Shown here piece by piece: positions 47,501-54,712 of a DNA stretch of 64,000 nucleotides. This DNA is from Catalinimonas niigatensis (GTDB lineage Bacteria > Bacteroidota > Bacteroidia > Cytophagales > Cyclobacteriaceae), in assembly GCF_030506285.1 (NCBI RefSeq), contig NZ_CP119422.1, forward strand, positions 62,001 through 126,000, given 5' to 3'. The number at the start of each line of letters is the position of its first letter. Position 1 is the stretch's first letter. The translations under genes were made by a program, and so were the position numbers. The notes under the pieces were generated by a model that was not told where the DNA came from, did not search any database, and saw only the letters and a program-made list of their open reading frames with translations.

Positions 47501-47957
47501 TTTTGTGGATGATGTAGAGAACATCACCATGATCATCCAGCACGGGAGTATTCACAGGATTCCAATATTTTTTTTCAAATCCTCCACCTGATGTAGAAGA
47601 AGACAAGGGCACATCATAGCGTTGCATCTCCATCTGATGAGGTTGTAGTGTTGCCAGCACTTTTTGCAAAGATGCATGAAGGTTCTTTACTGCTTTAGGC
47701 TCAGAACTATCAGGAAATACTTCTGAGAAATGCCTGCCTATAATTTCCTCTCGTTTGCGATGTATTGCGATGAGATAATGATTACTTGCGGTGAGAATGT
47801 GCAAGTCAGTAGACAAAATCAAATAAAGATCCGGAACAGTTTCCAATACTTTGAGCATGTCTGGTGAGAGCGGGTTCTTCCGGGTCATGAATAGCTGAAG
47901 TTTTGCAAATAGAAGAAGGAATTTATCATTTATTGATTGTAAACATCTTTCAGGCAA
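44511..47957 (-). CDS. Multi-PAS sensor histidine kinase
   Basis: A 1148-residue soluble kinase without clear membrane segments. Six PAS modules can be read at about 35-130, 190-305, 320-430, 475-590, 640-755 and 765-885. Three of them (second, fourth, fifth) share the opening MQAP followed by a segment ending LVNP and a LPELEG or LPELKG turn, so they are internal duplicates. Helical linkers rich in Glu and Arg (LNKELEERVASRTSELELAR and others) join them, and a long coiled coil (NEELRAANEEIQASNEELSS) leads to HisKA with the phosphorylated His near 931 in IYTASHDLRAPISN. HATPase motifs are NLISNAIKYRS, VEDNGLGMDL and GTGIGLYIVKK. The start may instead be MTRKNPLS, 23 codons later. It pairs with the receiver 25 bases downstream. 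Confidence 0.94.
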   Translation of the reverse strand: MPERCLQSINDKFLLLFAKLQLFMTRKNPLSPDMLKVLETVPDLYLILSTDLHILTASNHYLIAIHRKREEIIGRHFSEVFPDSSEPKAVKNLHASLQKVLATLQPHQMEMQRYDVPLSSSTSGGGFEKKYWNPVNTPVLDDHGDVLYIIHKISDATEQLSDQQHIKDLTGRAQAALDEANWQQIRLIDFFMQAPVAIGIFEGRDHIIELVNPLMGEVMGRNADEVLGKPLFKALPELEGQGYEAVLSEVYTTGKAVEFNESPATLQHDVELVKGYYHTVYQPLKNAQGEVIGIINIVIDVSEQVMARQKVGNSEKQLRLITNAVPALIGYLDREEKYRFANQAYESWFNQKPEALLGRPVDEIVGQKAYQGVKKYIDRALAGERLDFVAKMPYREDFVKHIRTSYVPDIQEGEVVGFFTLVSDITEQVESMQEIEKLNKELEERVASRTSELELARTEAEVERSKLYNLLMQAPALICIFRGPEHIFHLVNPLYQKLVGDRPILNKPIREAMPELEGQPIFGLLDEVYRTGESFHAQEMMVQLDHKNEGELGQNFYNFIYQPTRNLTGTIDGILVFAYEVTAQVRARKLVEQSEEKLILLNQELEDRVQERTQELQYAQKEAESQRQILHDLFMQAPAPIVILEGEELVYQLVNPAYQQIFPGRELRGKPLIEALPELKGTSVLGILDKVYKTGETFIAHEFPLLAARHQGAPLEELYFTFTYQARRDHHGNIDGILVFAYEVTDQVVARKKVEEREQYFRMMADNVPVMIWVTRPDGQCTYLNKQWYEYTGQTEAIGLGLGWLQAVHPDDSKAAADIFLNANTKQISFSLAYRLRGADGQYRWAIDIGIPKFNAGGEYEGFVGAVIDIHERKKAEESLHDLSQQLAATNEELRAANEEIQASNEELSSSNQQLSYINADMDNFIYTASHDLRAPISNIEGLMIALLRNLSQESRESPMTTKLSGMITSSIERFKRTLNDLTQIAKVQREGSHEDAVQIDITAVIHEVKLDLASQIEEAGAHFEMDLHQCTLVHFSAKNARSIVYNLISNAIKYRSPNRQTIIRLQCYPEGEYLIFTVEDNGLGMDLTDESKIFAMFKRLHDHVEGTGIGLYIVKKIVENAGGKIEVQSKVGEGSIFSVYFKQIFNA

Positions 47958-48159
47958 TTACGGTAGCATCCATAGATATCATCTACTTAACTACATCATC
48001 ATAACTCCCGAACATAACAAATGATCTTCCGTTAAAAAATGATTGAGCTCAAAAGATGTGTTTTTCGCGCTAAATATAAGTGAGTTTATTCTTTTTACCT
48101 GTACCATTTAAGTTTAATTATTAATCCTTCATACGTTTTTAATTGCCATATAGAGTCAG

Positions 48160-48879
48160 ATGAAATTAGATATATTAGTTATCGCAGTACATCCGGATGA
48201 TGCAGAACTCGGATGCGGAGGCACGATCGCTTCTCATGTAGCGATGGGCAAAAAAGTAGGTATTGTTGATTTGACCGCCGGAGAGTTGGGTACGCGCGGT
48301 ACTGTTGAAATTCGTGCCCGCGAATCCGCTGCTTCCAGCAAAGTGCTGGGTATAAAAGTGAGAGAAAACCTGGGTTTTGCCGATGGTTTTTTTGCCAATG
48401 ACCGCAAGCATCAGCTGGAAGTAATCCGAATCATTAGGAAATACCAGCCTGAACAGGTAATTGCCAATGCTGTTAATGATCGCCATCCAGACCATGGGAG
48501 AGCGGCTCAGCTGAGCCGTGATGCTTGTTTTCTGTCGGGCCTCAGGATGATTGAAACCATAGAAGAAGGAAAGGTACAGGAAAGTTGGAGGCCCAAACAG
48601 CTCTGGCATATGGTGCAGAGCCAGTACATTGTGCCGGATATTGTGGTAGATGTATCAGCGCATTGGGAAACAAAAATGGAGGCTATTCGCTGTTTCAAGT
48701 CCCAATTTGATGCCACCCAGGGAGATGAACCCGGTACCTTCCTGACTACCCCCCTGTTTATGAAGTTTGTAGAAGCCCGGGGGCAGGAATATGGCCATGC
48801 AATAAGCGCTGCTTATGGAGAAGGCTTTACCAATGACAAACAACTGGGCGTGAATTCACTTTTTGATTTTAAGTTGTAA
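48160..48879 (+). CDS. bshB1: Bacillithiol biosynthesis deacetylase BshB1
   Basis: A 239-residue LmbE/PIG-L-type zinc deacetylase that removes acetyl from GlcNAc-malate in bacillithiol synthesis. Zinc ligands are His11 and Asp14 in AVHPDDAELGCGG and His112 in NDRHPDHGRA. LTAGELGTRGTVEIRARE and LGFADGFF are BshB1-specific. The C-terminal RCFKSQFDATQ and YGEGFTNDKQLGVNSLFDF segments also match. No other bsh gene is in the window. A repeat array follows its stop. Confidence 0.95.
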   Translation: MKLDILVIAVHPDDAELGCGGTIASHVAMGKKVGIVDLTAGELGTRGTVEIRARESAASSKVLGIKVRENLGFADGFFANDRKHQLEVIRIIRKYQPEQVIANAVNDRHPDHGRAAQLSRDACFLSGLRMIETIEEGKVQESWRPKQLWHMVQSQYIVPDIVVDVSAHWETKMEAIRCFKSQFDATQGDEPGTFLTTPLFMKFVEARGQEYGHAISAAYGEGFTNDKQLGVNSLFDFKL

Positions 48880-48917
48880 GATAAGGCTGCATGACGAGGA
48901 GGATGCTTGATGACATT

Positions 48918-49263
48918 GTAAAGATAATGAATTAACCCTCTGAGTAGCACTACACTGTGCTTGCAACCAGCGTCTGTAGTCTTGAGCAAGGCGGTAAGCT
49001 ACCTCATGACCAGGTGTTGAACCTCTCCGACGCTTGGATCAGTGGTATATGACCAGGTGTTGAACCTCTCAGTTGCCTTGCTGGGAGTTACATGACCAGG
49101 TAATTGACCATTGCGCAGCGCGGCGCACTGTCTCAAACCATGGTTTGGACCTCTGCGACGAGCAACTCAGTACTACATTACCAAGTCATGCAGTACTGAG
49201 TAAGGCTGCCATTTGTTTCATGACCAGATAATGAACCTCTGTGCAAAGCAGCGCGGTAAATGA
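48918..49263. repeat. Degenerate tandem repeat of about 43-bp period
   Basis: Units begin near 48963, 49006, 49049, 49092, 49135, 49178 and 49220, and an earlier weaker unit is visible from about 48918. The best-kept part reads ATGACCAGGT, two variable bases, then TGAACCTCT, often followed by GCG and an AGC-N-GC segment. The units at 49006 and 49049 share 22 identical bases; others drift strongly. A period of 43 is not a multiple of three and stops occur in all frames, so it is non-coding. It occupies most of the 568-base gap after bshB1. The remainder of the gap (49264-49447) holds nothing clear. Confidence 0.75.
49166..49200. repeat. Inverted repeat within the 43-bp array
   Basis: CTCAGTACT (49166-49174) and AGTACTGAG (49192-49200) are perfect arms around a 17-base loop that contains the degenerate ACCAAGT core of the array unit. 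It could form a stem in RNA or single-stranded DNA. Confidence 0.5.
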
Positions 49264-49447
49264 AAGTAAGCATTACTCATCAATTGCGGGTGGAAGTCAC
49301 TTATAAGCCTTCATTATGTATATGTGATGATAAATGTATCCGGCTTATGTTATCATGAAATAAAAAAAGAGGCTGCCTTTCTAATGTGAAAAACAAACCT
49401 CTTCTTGGAAAACATGGGGCTACTTACTTGCTTGATGCTGTGGTTTC

Positions 49448-50209
49448 TTATCTGTTTCTGATCAAATAGGTTGTAAATGCCTGTCCGTCAATTTCAGTAT
49501 ATTTGAAGTCTTCACCACCGTTGAAAGAAACATTGTTGATGTTAAGCGGAGAAGAAAACTTGGTGTATTTAAAATTTGCCAGGTCATTGAAAACAGCACT
49601 TTCAAATGAGACACCATCCGGAAATTTCGCGTACTTGAAATTAGCTTCTTCTTCAAATACTACGTCAGCATATTGGGGTTGGTCTGAGAAATCAGCGTAT
49701 TTGAAGTTGGCGTCTTCCTCAAAGATTGAACCGCTAAAGTCAGGCCCATCAGCAAATTCTGCATACTTGAAATTGGCTTCCCGGTTAAAGACCGTCCTGG
49801 CAAAGCTGGCTTTTTCTTCAAAATCAGAATACTTAAATTCACTTGCTCTTTCAAAAACACATTGTTCAAACAGCACATCTTCCTCAAAGTGAGCGATGTA
49901 AGTGTCATCATCTTCATTATAATAAGCGAGGACATCATCCAAAAATGTACACTTAATAAAGCGGATACTATTTTCAACAGTGCTTTCGTACTGTTTGTTG
50001 CTGCCAAACCAGCCATCTCCTTTTCTCTTTGAGGTTTGATTTTCTAAATTCGTCAGATCCAAAACACCGCTTACTTTTACATTTTCATAATCTACCACTT
50101 CTCCACGGTTGATCTGTGCTATGATATCTTCTGCACGAACTGTTTTTTGGGCATACGCCTGGGAGCCAATCAGTAAAAAAAGTGCTAGTATCAAGGAGTT
50201 AGTCTTCAT
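49448..50209 (-). CDS. Exported pentapeptide-type repeat protein with 11-residue units
   Basis: A 253-residue protein with a signal peptide ending at SQAYAQ (about residue 21). Residues about 112-240 repeat with an exact 22-residue spacing: FKY recurs at 125, 147, 169, 191, 213 and 235, each followed two residues later by Phe or a similar residue. Each 22-mer consists of two 11-residue units with Phe spaced 5 and 6 apart, for example ANFKYAEFADG then PDFSGSIFEED. This is the long-unit variant of pentapeptide-repeat proteins and should form a right-handed beta solenoid. Function is unknown; it may be a periplasmic or surface binding protein. It is flanked by a terminator and the Gfo/Idh gene upstream. 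Confidence 0.85.
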   Translation of the reverse strand: MKTNSLILALFLLIGSQAYAQKTVRAEDIIAQINRGEVVDYENVKVSGVLDLTNLENQTSKRKGDGWFGSNKQYESTVENSIRFIKCTFLDDVLAYYNEDDDTYIAHFEEDVLFEQCVFERASEFKYSDFEEKASFARTVFNREANFKYAEFADGPDFSGSIFEEDANFKYADFSDQPQYADVVFEEEANFKYAKFPDGVSFESAVFNDLANFKYTKFSSPLNINNVSFNGGEDFKYTEIDGQAFTTYLIRNR

Positions 50210-50334
50210 GGTTCAGTTAGTTTAGTTAAAAAGTATACTTTAACTTTTCAATCCCTGTGCCACCTCGGAAAATGGGCCTGAGGAGCCAGAAACAATGATT
50301 GGAAATGGATTAAATGTACGCATTCGTGCATTTG

Positions 50335-50350
50335 TGTACAGTATCGTACA
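50335..50350. promoter_or_regulatory. Inverted repeat upstream of the repeat-protein gene
   Basis: TGTACAGTATCGTACA has perfect TGTAC/GTACA arms with a 6-base spacer; a further TGTACG lies at 50315. It is 126 bases before the start of the gene at 50209 and could be a regulator site. Evidence is the symmetry only. Confidence 0.25.
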
Positions 50351-50378
50351 AAAAAAAAGCTTCACCCTGAGATGAAGC
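50350..50378 (-). terminator. Rho-independent terminator after the Gfo/Idh/MocA gene
   Basis: On the minus strand GCTTCA, an 8-base loop and TGAAGC are followed by nine T residues. It lies 25 bases past the stop of the gene at 50403 and separates that operon from the repeat-protein gene. Confidence 0.85.
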
Positions 50379-50402
50379 CTTACTAGTTTTTGAAAGCAAT
50401 AA

Positions 50403-51734
50403 TTAAATCACTTTGGTTTTTCCGGGAACCGGAACGGGGTATTTTCCATCAGGTCCTGGTACTATCGGAGGTGTAGCATCAAAACTATAGGTCTGAGGCA
50501 TCAGGCTCATGTCAGAATTAAGTGCTTCATCCCAGCTTACTACATTGCCGGAATAGGTTGCCATCCTTCCCAAAAGAGCTGTCATGGTACTTTTTGCGCC
50601 ATTCTCAGCATCTGTCAATAACTCACCTCCACTGACGATGGTAGCGAACAGTTTATCATGTTCTACCTGATAAGGGTTAGGCTCATTTTTATTTCTGAAT
50701 TTCCATAGTTCTTTTCCTTTCAGATCAGAAATCATGGTTACTCCATCGGTAGTTGCGCGGCCTTTGGTTCCTACAAAGCTTTCAGAGACTTTGTTCATGC
50801 ACCCTTCCTGATGGCGGCACTGGCTATTGATCATAGTGCCATCCTCGTAATGGAATTCTACAAAGTGATGGTCAAAGATTTCTCCGTGGTCAGGACCAGT
50901 ACGTACTTCACGTCCACCCATGCCCTGCGCCATCACCGGATAAGATTGCTTGGCCCAGTTGGCAACATCTATATTATGGATATGCTGCTCCATGATGTGG
51001 TCACCACATAGCCAGTTGAAGTAGTACCAATTACGCATCTGGTATTCCATTTCCGTTTGCTGAGGTTGGCGCTCACGTACCCAAACCCCGCTGCTATTCC
51101 AGTACACCTGTCCACCTACAATGTCCCCAATCTCTCCGTTGTGCAGTCTTTTCATCAGTTCCAGATAGCTATCCTGGTAATGGCGCTGTAGACCTACAAC
51201 CACATTGAGCTTTTTCTGCTTGGCCTGTTGAGCTACCTCCAGCACTTTGCGGACACCAGGTGCATCAGTGGCTACTGGCTTCTCCATGAATACATGCTTC
51301 CCCTGATTGATAGCTTCCTCAAAATGAATAGGGCGGAAACCGGGAGGAGTGGCCAGGATGACGACATCTGCCAGGGCTATGGCATTTTTGTAACCGTCAA
51401 ATCCTACAAATTTATGATCTTCAGGAACGTCCACCCGTCCGGATTTGCCGTGCTTTTTCATCAGGTTATCGTAGCTTTCGTCCAGACGATCTTTGAAAGC
51501 GTCAGCCATTGCAACCAGTTTCACATCTTCTTTTACACTCAGTGCCTGAACTGCGGCTCCGGTACCTCTGCCACCACAACCAATAACGGCTACTCTTAGG
51601 GTTTCTTTACCACCCACATAAGCACTGGCTCCTACAGGTAGTTGACTTAAGAATACACTGCCGGCCGCTGCTACGGCAGAGCTTTTGACAAAGCTTCGGC
51701 GATTGATACTTTTATTAAACTCAGTGTTTTTCAT
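50403..51734 (-). CDS. Gfo/Idh/MocA family oxidoreductase with Tat signal
   Basis: A 443-residue NAD(P)-dependent oxidoreductase. The N-terminus NRRSFVKSSAVAAAGSVFLS is a twin-arginine signal, so the folded, cofactor-loaded enzyme is exported; TatA is encoded at 58357. The Rossmann motif is VAVIGCGGRGTGAA and the family Lys lies in HVFMEKPVATDA. The C-terminal part GRMATYSGNVVSWDEALNS is typical of the large exported subfamily found in Bacteroidota and Planctomycetota. Substrate unknown, presumably a sugar or cyclitol. It follows the SUMF1-like gene by 26 bases. Confidence 0.94.
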   Translation of the reverse strand: MKNTEFNKSINRRSFVKSSAVAAAGSVFLSQLPVGASAYVGGKETLRVAVIGCGGRGTGAAVQALSVKEDVKLVAMADAFKDRLDESYDNLMKKHGKSGRVDVPEDHKFVGFDGYKNAIALADVVILATPPGFRPIHFEEAINQGKHVFMEKPVATDAPGVRKVLEVAQQAKQKKLNVVVGLQRHYQDSYLELMKRLHNGEIGDIVGGQVYWNSSGVWVRERQPQQTEMEYQMRNWYYFNWLCGDHIMEQHIHNIDVANWAKQSYPVMAQGMGGREVRTGPDHGEIFDHHFVEFHYEDGTMINSQCRHQEGCMNKVSESFVGTKGRATTDGVTMISDLKGKELWKFRNKNEPNPYQVEHDKLFATIVSGGELLTDAENGAKSTMTALLGRMATYSGNVVSWDEALNSDMSLMPQTYSFDATPPIVPGPDGKYPVPVPGKTKVI

Positions 51735-51760
51735 GAGAATATAGGTTTGTTGTAAATTGG

Positions 51761-52852
51761 TTAAATATCTTCTATAGGTTCAGGCCAAAAAGATTTGATC
51801 TGTTCTTCACTGGGTGGATTAAGCGGTCTGATGATCCGAAATCCCACAAAACGGGCATCGGTATGCCACCAGTTGCTTTTAGGAATCTGAGGGTCCTGCT
51901 GCTTCCACTGCGGATTGGAAGGAATACGGGAGGCAGAACGAAGTACTTCGGGATCATCATCCCAGGAGCCACCTCTTACAGTGCGGGGATAAAGTTCAGT
52001 AGGAGGGTTGTAAGGTACCTGTACACCATCGCCAAGTGAAGCGTAAAAGTCAGGTGCATACTGATCCAGCGTCCATTCGGATACATTGCCATGCATATCG
52101 TACAAGCCCCAGGGATTTGGCTTTTTAACACCTACTTTTTCATAACCTCCGTTGGTATTTCCATAGTGCCAGGCGTATTCATCCAACTGAGCATCATCAT
52201 CACCAAATGAATAAGCAGTGGTAGTACCTGCCCGGCAGGCATATTCCCATTCCGCTTCGGTAGGCAGACGATAAAAGACGCCGGTCTTAGCCGATAGCCA
52301 TTTACAGAACATCTGGGCAGAATATTGAGTCATGCAAATCGCCGGATATCCGTACTTACCCATTCCGAAGCTCATATCCAGATAAGGTGGAGTAGGACGG
52401 GACACCGCATCTACTGAGGGAATGTTAGCACTTTCAATTCCTCCCGATTCCATGGCCAGTCTTTTTTCCTGTTCCTGAAATACAAAAATCTCAAACAGAT
52501 CCCAGGTCGTTTCGGTACTGGCCATCCAGAAAGGATCAATTTTCACCTTCACCTGAGGACCTTCGTCTTCTTTATGGTTGGGCTCATTCTCGGGGCTACC
52601 CATCATAAACTCTCCGCCCTCTATGGGAAGCATGGTAAATGCCACTTGGCTGCCGGGAACAGTAGTCGTATACGGTTCAAATTTATCTTGCTGGATGGAC
52701 GGAGTCCAGAGAGATTTAATTTTATGAGCAGGTAGGATAAGTACGCAGAGAATGAGCAGGATCAATCCTCTGTTGAATAGGTTTAGGTGTAAAAAAAATG
52801 ACTTTATATATTGCAAGAACCCCTGGCAACATCTGTTCAAACTATTTCTCAT
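51761..52852 (-). CDS. Sulfatase-modifying-factor (FGE)-like domain protein lacking the catalytic Cys
   Basis: A 363-residue protein with an N-terminal membrane segment (about 28-44) and an FGE-sulfatase domain (about 70-350): IEGGEFMMGSPENEPNHKED, YRLPTEAEWEYACRAGT, HYGNTNGGYEKVGVKKPNPW, GLYDMHGNVSEWTLDQY, RTVRGGSWDDDPEVLRSASR and DARFVGFRIIR. In active formylglycine-generating enzymes the position after GGSW and a nearby residue carry Cys; here it is GGSWDDDPEVLRSASR with none. It is therefore probably a binding or structural relative. It lies in series with the Gfo/Idh gene, 26 bases upstream of it. Confidence 0.88.
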   Translation of the reverse strand: MRNSLNRCCQGFLQYIKSFFLHLNLFNRGLILLILCVLILPAHKIKSLWTPSIQQDKFEPYTTTVPGSQVAFTMLPIEGGEFMMGSPENEPNHKEDEGPQVKVKIDPFWMASTETTWDLFEIFVFQEQEKRLAMESGGIESANIPSVDAVSRPTPPYLDMSFGMGKYGYPAICMTQYSAQMFCKWLSAKTGVFYRLPTEAEWEYACRAGTTTAYSFGDDDAQLDEYAWHYGNTNGGYEKVGVKKPNPWGLYDMHGNVSEWTLDQYAPDFYASLGDGVQVPYNPPTELYPRTVRGGSWDDDPEVLRSASRIPSNPQWKQQDPQIPKSNWWHTDARFVGFRIIRPLNPPSEEQIKSFWPEPIEDI

Positions 52853-52957
52853 TCAATCTAGGTGCTTTAAAAATTGTTAATAATATACGATGAAAAGAGC
52901 AAAATTTGCCAAAATTTAACTAAATCATTAAGCCTTGACAAACATTTTAATTGATAA

Positions 52958-53395
52958 TTACTCTATTTTGACATTTAACGTCTGACTGGCCTGCCGAATT
53001 TCTACTTTCGCCTCATCGTAGTTCGGTCTGCTGAATTTAGGATTATGGTTGTTGGAAAAGCCATAAGGTTCTTTGGGAATGCCTACCAGATTGGTATCCA
53101 GCTTATCATTATCGTTTTTATCCTGATAAACTGCCAAGGCATATTCGCCAAAGGGAATATCCTTAAAAATGAGCGTTACTTCTCCTGATTCATTTAAGGA
53201 AAGCTTGTTGGCCTTATAAGGTTTTTCATCAGGAAAGGAGGCTTTGGTAGAAAAAAAGGCAATTTGTATTGAGCCTTCCTTGCTTTCAATTCCATTGACA
53301 ACCACGGTTACGCTGGCAGTTTCTTTATTTTGCGCATTCACCTGAAAAGGACATACGATTCCTAAAAGAAAAAGCCATTTAAATAAGTGTATCAT
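52958..53395 (-). CDS. DUF2141 exported protein
   Basis: A 145-residue protein with a signal peptide (FLLGIVCPFQVNAQ) and a complete DUF2141 domain: VVNGIESKEGSIQIAFFST, FKDIPFGEYALAVYQDKNDN, DTNLVGIPKEPYGFSNN and a final VKIE strand. The predicted beta-sandwich occurs widely in secreted Bacteroidota proteins; no activity is known. The DKNDNDKLD stretch may bind calcium. It follows the second Gfo/Idh gene by 30 bases. Confidence 0.94.
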   Translation of the reverse strand: MIHLFKWLFLLGIVCPFQVNAQNKETASVTVVVNGIESKEGSIQIAFFSTKASFPDEKPYKANKLSLNESGEVTLIFKDIPFGEYALAVYQDKNDNDKLDTNLVGIPKEPYGFSNNHNPKFSRPNYDEAKVEIRQASQTLNVKIE

Positions 53396-53425
53396 AAAGG
53401 TATAACCAGAAAAAAGCTACAATGA

Positions 53426-54493
53426 TTATTGTAGCTCAACGGTTTTTCCGGTTTTAAAAGATTGATCAGCAGCCAGTACGATTTTCATGCTGTTGATGGC
53501 ATCCTGATGGTGCTGAGATAAGTCCATATCTTCCTGAATGGCACGTAGAAATAACTCCTGCTCCAGGTCACATAATCCCTGATGATCAGGTTCATCTGCC
53601 GTATTCACAATTTCGTCAGGTTTAGTAAATTTCCCCTGGGCATCGCGATCAGCCTTGTGTACTTTAAGTGCATTGGTTTTAGAGTGGGCATCCACATCAT
53701 CTGACGCACTTTGCGAGTCCATGATGCTTACACTTCCTTTAGGGCCTACTACATCTTTGACAAAAAATGCGGTTTCGCTCATCATCGGGCCCCATCCTGC
53801 TTCGTACCAGCCTACTGAACCATCGTCAAAAGTAACCTGCAGATGGCCGTAGTTGTACATGTCTTGATGAATTTCATCGCTGAGTCGGGCACCAATCCCA
53901 CTTACTCTGACAGGTTTGGCACCGGTCATCAGACACATCACATCTACATAATGAACTCCACAGTCAACAATGGGTGACATGGATTTCATCAGGTTTTTAT
54001 GTGTTTCCCAGGTTGAGCCACTGCTCTGCTGGTTGAGATTCATACGCATTACGAGAGGTTTGCCCAGCGTTTTTGAGATTTCAATAAACTTCTTCCAGGC
54101 GGGATGTACTCTGACAATATAACCTATCAGCAATTTTTTGTTGTATTCTTTGGCAGCTTTGGCTATTTCTTCACATTTTTCAACAGTTTCTGCCAGAGGT
54201 TTTTCACAAAAAACATGCGCTCCCGCTTTGAAGCTTTTGAGAATATACTCGTAGTGGGTATCAGGATAGCTGTTGATTGATACCGCATCGGGTTGAGTAG
54301 TTTCAATGGCAGTATCAATATTATCAAACAAAGCGATGTCTCCACCTAGTTCTTTTGCCAGTTTTTCGCGGCTTTCTGCACCACGGCTTACCAGACCTAC
54401 GATATTAAATTCAGGCATTTTGTGATAGGCTTTGGCATGAGACGCGCCCATATTTCCACAACCTACAACTAAGACATTGATAGGGGTACTCAT
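53426..54493 (-). CDS. Gfo/Idh/MocA family oxidoreductase, cytoplasmic
   Basis: A 355-residue NAD(P)-dependent oxidoreductase without signal peptide. The Rossmann motif is NVLVVGCGNMGASHAKAYHK at the N-terminus, and the catalytic Lys is in VFCEKPLAETVEKC. The C-terminal beta-sheet domain carries MRMNLNQQSSGSTWETHKN, VDCGVHYVDVMCLMTG and DDGSVGWYEAGWGPMMSET. Substrate not predictable. It heads the minus-strand series with DUF2141, SUMF1-like and the exported Gfo/Idh genes; two paralogues, one exported and one cytoplasmic, hint at stepwise processing of one sugar. Confidence 0.93.
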   Translation of the reverse strand: MSTPINVLVVGCGNMGASHAKAYHKMPEFNIVGLVSRGAESREKLAKELGGDIALFDNIDTAIETTQPDAVSINSYPDTHYEYILKSFKAGAHVFCEKPLAETVEKCEEIAKAAKEYNKKLLIGYIVRVHPAWKKFIEISKTLGKPLVMRMNLNQQSSGSTWETHKNLMKSMSPIVDCGVHYVDVMCLMTGAKPVRVSGIGARLSDEIHQDMYNYGHLQVTFDDGSVGWYEAGWGPMMSETAFFVKDVVGPKGSVSIMDSQSASDDVDAHSKTNALKVHKADRDAQGKFTKPDEIVNTADEPDHQGLCDLEQELFLRAIQEDMDLSQHHQDAINSMKIVLAADQSFKTGKTVELQ

Positions 54494-54712
54494 AATGAAT
54501 TACTCGTTTATGTAGTGTTAAAAATCTGTTGAGAAATGTAATATTAAATAAATTTTCAGCTTTGGCCAGAGCAGAACTTTATTTTTAACTGACAAATTGT
54601 AGGATACATAAATAGCAGGCTTAGAATTTTGGTTAACAGCCCATAAATTTAACTAAGCCAATAGGGGAGTTGTCTTCTGCTGTGAGGAAGTAAAAAACAG
54701 AAGTTTACAAAT

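Noticed and set aside
42262-48879. ggt and bshB1 as a thiol-metabolism operon
   Set aside because: A strong terminator follows ggt and two minus-strand signalling genes separate them.
48963-49263. CRISPR-like spacing of short repeats
   Set aside because: Repeat cores of about 20 bases with 22-base intervals are too short and too degenerate, and no cas genes are near. Treated as a degenerate tandem repeat.
51761-52852. Active formylglycine-generating enzyme for sulfatases
   Set aside because: Catalytic cysteines are missing and no sulfatase gene is in the window.
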